37,266 nt of DNA, from the NCBI GenBank assembly GCA_947450225.1, contig CANFUO010000011.1, positions 1-37,266 on the forward strand. The letters are read 5' to 3'. The stretch is from Burkholderiaceae bacterium. Its GTDB lineage: Bacteria > Pseudomonadota > Gammaproteobacteria > Burkholderiales > Burkholderiaceae. Positions 33,666 to 37,266 of the stretch are shown piece after piece; within the stretch, counting starts at the first letter, position 1; every line of letters begins with the position of its first letter. The position numbers and the translations under genes were made by a program. A model generated the notes under the pieces. The model was not told the DNA's origin. It worked only from the letters and a program-made list of their open reading frames with translations, and did no database searches.

Positions 33666-35060
33666 ATGAATAAGCAAATAGTTAATTATCCCGCGCTTGC
33701 TTTTGTTGATATAGAAACTACTGGCTCGCATTATGAGCGAGATCGCATTACAGAAATTGCTATCAAAACAATTTCTACTCATGAGGTGACCATTTGGGAA
33801 AGTTTAATTAACCCTCAGGTCTATATTCCACAAAACATTCAACGCTTAACCGGCATATCTCCAGAAATGGTATCTAGTCAACCAAGTTTTGAAGAGCTTG
33901 CAAAAGAAATTAAAGAGGAGCTTGAAGGAAAAATCTTCATTGCGCATAATGCGCGCTTTGATTATGGCTTTATCAAAGCCTCTTTTAAGCGGATTGGAAT
34001 TGATTTCAAGCCTAAGGTCTTGTGTACAGTCAAACTTTCAAGATTGCTATTTCCCAATCAAGAGCGTCATAATTTAGACACCATCATTCAGGCTCATGAT
34101 TTGGAGGTGAGCGCTAGACACAGGGCGCTTGGTGATGCTGATCTATTATTTCAGTTTTGGCAAGTATGTGAAAAAGAGGTTGGTAAAGAGCGATTACTTG
34201 AGGTCATCAACCAACTTACAGGTAATGCAAGCTTACCGCCAAATATTGATCAAGAATTAATTGACTCTATTCCTGATACTCCAGGCTGCTATATTTTTTA
34301 CGGAGAAAATAAGGTTCCTTTATATATTGGGAAAAGTATTTCCTTGCGGAGTAGAGTGATGGGGCACTTTCAAGGTGCGTTAACACAACGCAAGGAAATG
34401 AAGCTTTCCCTACAGATCAGAGACATCGACTGGATAGAGACTGGCGGTGAGTTGGGAGCCTTAATTTTGGAATCTCAGCTGATTAAGGAGCGGATGCCAA
34501 TGATGAATATTAAGCTGCGTCGTTCTAAAGATCTCTGTGCTTGGAGCCTAGAAAAAGATTCCAATGGAATACTTAAGCCGACACTGGTAAATCAAAAGGA
34601 TTTACTGCCAGGTCTTCAAGACAATCTTTATGGATTGTTCTACAGTAAAAGAGAGGCTCATTCTTATTTAAAAGCAGTTGCCAAAAAATATCGCTTATGC
34701 GAGGTATTGCTAGGGTTAGAAAAGGGTATAGAAGGAAAATCTTGTTTTGGATATCAAGTGAAACAATGCGGCGGAGCTTGTACTGGAATCGTTCCCGCCG
34801 AAATGCACAACCTGCAATTAAAAACCGCAATGAATTTATATAAAGTACAGGTCTGGCCCTATAGGGGTCCAATTGCTATCAAAGATGGTGGCGATATGAT
34901 CGTCCTAGATAAGTGGTGTTATTTGGGAACGGCTATTAATGAAGATGAGTTAGATGAGCTAAAAAGTTCAGGAGATGTTGAATTTGATCTAGATATTTAT
35001 AAGATTGTAAAAAAGGCTTTATCTGGCGGCCATAAAAATCAAGTTATCCCTCTGACTTAA
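33666..35060 (+). CDS. DnaQ-type exonuclease fused to a GIY-YIG (UvrC/Cho-like) domain
   Basis: The 464-residue protein joins two nucleases. Residues 1-180 are a DEDDh 3'-5' exonuclease: Asp15/Glu17 in FVDIETTG, Asp99 in AHNARFDYGF, His152 and Asp157 in RHRALGDADL. Residues about 200-290 are a GIY-YIG domain: PGCYIF (206-211, Cys in place of the usual Ile/Val), PLYIGKSISLRSRV with Arg228, and LGALILESQLIK. The rest has no clear motif. Such fusions exist in actinobacteria and Burkholderiales, presumably for DNA repair; a photolyase unit lies upstream. The ATG has no strong ribosome site. Confidence 0.9.
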   Translation: MNKQIVNYPALAFVDIETTGSHYERDRITEIAIKTISTHEVTIWESLINPQVYIPQNIQRLTGISPEMVSSQPSFEELAKEIKEELEGKIFIAHNARFDYGFIKASFKRIGIDFKPKVLCTVKLSRLLFPNQERHNLDTIIQAHDLEVSARHRALGDADLLFQFWQVCEKEVGKERLLEVINQLTGNASLPPNIDQELIDSIPDTPGCYIFYGENKVPLYIGKSISLRSRVMGHFQGALTQRKEMKLSLQIRDIDWIETGGELGALILESQLIKERMPMMNIKLRRSKDLCAWSLEKDSNGILKPTLVNQKDLLPGLQDNLYGLFYSKREAHSYLKAVAKKYRLCEVLLGLEKGIEGKSCFGYQVKQCGGACTGIVPAEMHNLQLKTAMNLYKVQVWPYRGPIAIKDGGDMIVLDKWCYLGTAINEDELDELKSSGDVEFDLDIYKIVKKALSGGHKNQVIPLT

Positions 35061-35080
35061 AAATCTGCACCAATCATCAG

Positions 35081-35290
35081 TAGTCGTTATCAAGCATCTA
35101 CCGAACATATCCTTATAAAGCAGATGATGGCAGAGAAAACCAAAATACAGGGCTGATCCGCGCTACTTGCGGTGGTGGGCATGATTCAAATGAACAGGAA
35201 ATTACTACGACCCATCACGGTAAGAATTTATGCCGTAACCAAAAAGTTATTCGCCACAATATTTGCTTTCGTTTCGAAAGCAGTGCTTAA
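35081..35290 (+). pseudogene. 3' remnant of a SUMF1/FGE-fold (NirV-like) gene
   Basis: Read in one frame from 35084, this encodes SLSSIYRTYPYKADDGRENQ, then NTGLIRATCGGGHDS, QEITTTHHGKNL and RHNICFRF before TAA at 35288-35290. It parallels the C-terminal 65 residues of the intact protein at 27791-28663, with a 26-base identical run (35123-35148 and 28499-28524). A TAG at 35081-35083 stands where the intact copy has GAG. Similarity fades into the 20 bases after the preceding stop at 35060. The 5' three quarters of the gene are missing. Confidence 0.88.
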
Positions 35291-35315
35291 CCTTAAATTA
35301 AGTATAAAAAATAAG

Positions 35316-35741
35316 TTAACGGGTTGCTACAGTAGGTTTTGGCATTTGCGAGATGACATCGATGGGGAAGATGGATAATTTTTTTTGTTGAAGTTTGATT
35401 TCAAGAGATTTGAACAGCATTGGATATGAGATAAAGTTGGGGTTAAAGGCCAGAGAAATCGATCCTGCCTCAAGAGAAACACGAGATGTATTAGGATCTA
35501 CCCCATTAATACTGCTGATTATTTTTTGCATTTCTTGCTTTGATGCAGTATTGATAACGAATGGACCTTCAATACCAAAAAATGCAACTAAGTGTTTCTC
35601 ACTAACAGCTTTTGTAATAATAATATGATCATATACAGCAGCTACTTTATCTTCAAGGCAGTGACCGCAAGCCATTACAGATGACGGAAAAATAAGTAAT
35701 AAGCTTACGAGCAGATAAGTTAGTTTCAGATTAATGAACAC
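35316..35741 (-). CDS. Small secreted protein with N-terminal CGHC motif
   Basis: From GTG at 35741, six bases after AAAGG, the protein has 141 residues; an ATG at 35774 is the alternative and would deepen the overlap with nirK. A signal peptide (LKLTYLLVSLLLIFPSSVMA) is followed directly by CGHCLEDKVAAVYDH. The mature part, about 115 residues, has no thioredoxin fold that I can see; its alternation of strands and helices could be HMA-like, which would suit metal binding. Start and nirK stop overlap, so it is cotranscribed with nirK and may help copper or heme handling. Family not recognised. Confidence 0.75.
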   Translation of the reverse strand: MFINLKLTYLLVSLLLIFPSSVMACGHCLEDKVAAVYDHIIITKAVSEKHLVAFFGIEGPFVINTASKQEMQKIISSINGVDPNTSRVSLEAGSISLAFNPNFISYPMLFKSLEIKLQQKKLSIFPIDVISQMPKPTVATR

Positions 35742-37167
35742 CGCTAGCCTTTGAAGCTCCAGCGGGTTGAGCATCTACCCAATGGAAATATTTTAAGTAT
35801 TGCTTTACTTCAGCACTAGTAAGGTTTTGATTAGGCATAGGAATATTGTTGTATTCCTTTAGCATTGCTTTAGCGTCGGCATCGTTAGCCAACATCTTTT
35901 CTGGGTTCAAAAGCCAGCTAGTAATCCAAGTATCATTCCGGCGTTTTGTGAGATTAGCTAAGTCAGGACCTAATTTTTTACCTTGGCCAATAGAGTGACA
36001 AGCCAAACATTTACTCTCAAAATCTTGCTTTCCTTTTACCGCTAATGGCTCGGTAGGAGTTGCGGAGGCTCCCATATTGTGATGTTCTAAATCCTCACCA
36101 GGTTTTTTGACGGATGCTTCTGTACTAATTAAACCGATAGCACCAGATGAGGCATTAGAAAAATGGTGGTCAACCATGATGTATTTACCAGCTTCAGGAA
36201 TGATCATTTCCACGATTGCAGAGTTTGAAGATCCAAGTAAGACCGTCTGCATGCCTCGGAACTGGTTATCAGGGTTACCCTCCATCCAAACACGATCGAA
36301 AATCGTACCCACTACGTGAAAACTTGAAGTTTTGCTTGGACCGACGTTCAGTACAAAGAGCCGAACTTTTTCTCCAGGTTTTGCGGCTAAAGGATTTTTA
36401 ACCATACCATTATGCTGACCATTAAATACGGTATAGTTTGGCATTGCTTTTTTTAAATTATCGGTATCTAGAACATACAGTGGTTGACCTTCGATTTTTT
36501 TACCTGTTGGATCTGGTTTTAAGTAGAACTCACTTTGAATTACCATATATTCGCGATCAGCTTTAGTCGGGTAACCTTCTTTTGGTTCAACAATCACAGC
36601 ACCATACATACCAGATGCAATATGTTCCAAAATCATAGGTGTTCCACAGTGATACATAAAAACACCAGGGTAGTTAACTGTATATTCGAACTCAATTGTT
36701 TGACCTGGGGCAACAGAGCGATACTTATCTTGGGGTGAAACCATTGCAGAGTGAAAGTCCATGGAATGCATCATTGGAGCGCTTGTTAATTGAACTCCGG
36801 GCATTACTTCATCACTTCGATTAGTCATGCTAAAGCGAATTTTGTCACCAACACGCGCCCGAATCGTGGGGCCTGGAACTGAATCACCAAATGTCCACGC
36901 ACCAAAGCGAACTCCAGGAGCAATTTCAATGATCTTATGGGTGGTATCTAAGCGAACGATTTTAATTGGTGAAGGATCTAGAGGTTTGAGTGCACTAGTC
37001 ATATTTAAGGAGACACCTTCAGCAAATGCGCCGGTATGTCGTTCAGAGCTTATTTTCGCTGGAGTAGGTTTGAGATCCATTTTGCTGGGATCGTAAGGAT
37101 CAGACTTTCCACAACCCAACAATAATGAAGACAGGAGACAACTGTAGGCCACATTTCTTATTTTCAT
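35731..37167 (-). CDS. nirK: Copper nitrite reductase with fused C-terminal cytochrome c domain, lipoprotein
   Basis: The 478-residue protein reduces nitrite to nitric oxide. LLLGC gives a lipobox with Cys19. Two cupredoxin domains follow. Type 1 copper ligands are His134, Cys174, His182 and Met187; type 2 ligands His139, His173 and His334 or His335; catalytic Asp137 (HSMDFH) and His284 (FHVVGTIFDRVW). Residues about 380-465 are a cytochrome c domain with CLACH (387-391) and probable distal Met444. Ralstonia pickettii has such a three-domain enzyme, in which the heme domain feeds electrons to copper. AAGGT precedes the ATG. The 99 bases upstream show one TTGAT half-site (minus-strand ATCAA near 37180) but no full FNR-type box. 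The second gene of the unit overlaps its 3' end. Confidence 0.95.
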   Translation of the reverse strand: MKIRNVAYSCLLSSLLLGCGKSDPYDPSKMDLKPTPAKISSERHTGAFAEGVSLNMTSALKPLDPSPIKIVRLDTTHKIIEIAPGVRFGAWTFGDSVPGPTIRARVGDKIRFSMTNRSDEVMPGVQLTSAPMMHSMDFHSAMVSPQDKYRSVAPGQTIEFEYTVNYPGVFMYHCGTPMILEHIASGMYGAVIVEPKEGYPTKADREYMVIQSEFYLKPDPTGKKIEGQPLYVLDTDNLKKAMPNYTVFNGQHNGMVKNPLAAKPGEKVRLFVLNVGPSKTSSFHVVGTIFDRVWMEGNPDNQFRGMQTVLLGSSNSAIVEMIIPEAGKYIMVDHHFSNASSGAIGLISTEASVKKPGEDLEHHNMGASATPTEPLAVKGKQDFESKCLACHSIGQGKKLGPDLANLTKRRNDTWITSWLLNPEKMLANDADAKAMLKEYNNIPMPNQNLTSAEVKQYLKYFHWVDAQPAGASKASGVH

Positions 37168-37266
37168 TTATACCTTAATTGATTATTTCCACCAGCATTA
37201 AACAACTTGAGACCGATGATATATAAGAAAGGGATAAAAGTAGCTTGCAGATCTCATAAAGGCTAC

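Noticed and set aside
13480-35300. CRISPR arrays, insertion sequences or prophage genes in the accessory part
   Set aside because: No short regularly spaced repeats, transposase, integrase or terminal inverted repeats were found; the direct repeats at 20678/23193 and 28480/35081 are gene fragments.
37168-37266. FNR/NNR-type box (TTGAT-N4-ATCAA) upstream of nirK
   Set aside because: Only a half-site is visible; the other half does not fit.

Overview
The window looks like chromosome of an AT-rich betaproteobacterium of the Burkholderiales, most probably Polynucleobacter or a close relative. This is inferred from gene order (xseB-ispA-dxs-folE2; tsaD/rpsU; yqeY-dnaG-rpoD-tRNA), from the Lys/Ala-rich N-terminal extension on RpoD, and from three Bug/TTT-family periplasmic binding proteins in one short stretch. 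I ran no database search, so all family names rest on motif reading.

Bases 1-10950 are a conserved housekeeping block: isoprenoid precursor synthesis (ispA, dxs), folate (folE2), tRNA t6A modification (tsaD), ribosomal protein S21, a YqeY protein, primase and the primary sigma factor. It ends in a CAT-anticodon tRNA, best read as tRNA-Ile2, and a strong terminator.

Bases 11000-27610 are an accessory metabolic region. It holds two paralogous alpha/beta hydrolases of the 2,6-dihydroxypseudooxynicotine-hydrolase type, three Bug-type solute-binding proteins without membrane partners, a YghU-type glutathione enzyme and an isocitrate-lyase/PEP-mutase family lyase. It also holds an operon of FAH-family hydrolase, ketopantoate-reductase-like dehydrogenase and acyl-CoA ligase, an MFS transporter, a single-domain RidA protein lacking the usual arginine, and a 415-residue protein of three fused RidA domains. 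Together these suggest uptake and breakdown of small organic acids, possibly nitrogen-containing ring compounds; the substrate cannot be read from the sequence. The 5' end of the ketopantoate-reductase-like gene is duplicated at the end of the MFS gene and supplies its last codons and stop.

Bases 27791-35060 hold an intact SUMF1/FGE-fold gene (NirV-like), an HNH nuclease, a light-damage/redox module (TIGR03643 protein, FeS-type photolyase, a 53-residue DUF2256 protein, SDR, DCC thiol protein, FAD amine-oxidase-like protein) and a DnaQ-type exonuclease/GIY-YIG fusion. A decayed 3' copy of the FGE-fold gene follows at 35081-35290. It stands next to a copper nitrite reductase with a fused C-terminal cytochrome c domain and a small secreted CGHC protein. 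The two FGE copies are direct repeats around the photolyase segment, which suggests insertion or duplication there.

Points that stand out: the single-chain RidA trimer, the two direct-repeat scars, the nirK/nirV-like rearrangement, and a methyltransferase carrying a lipoprotein signal.
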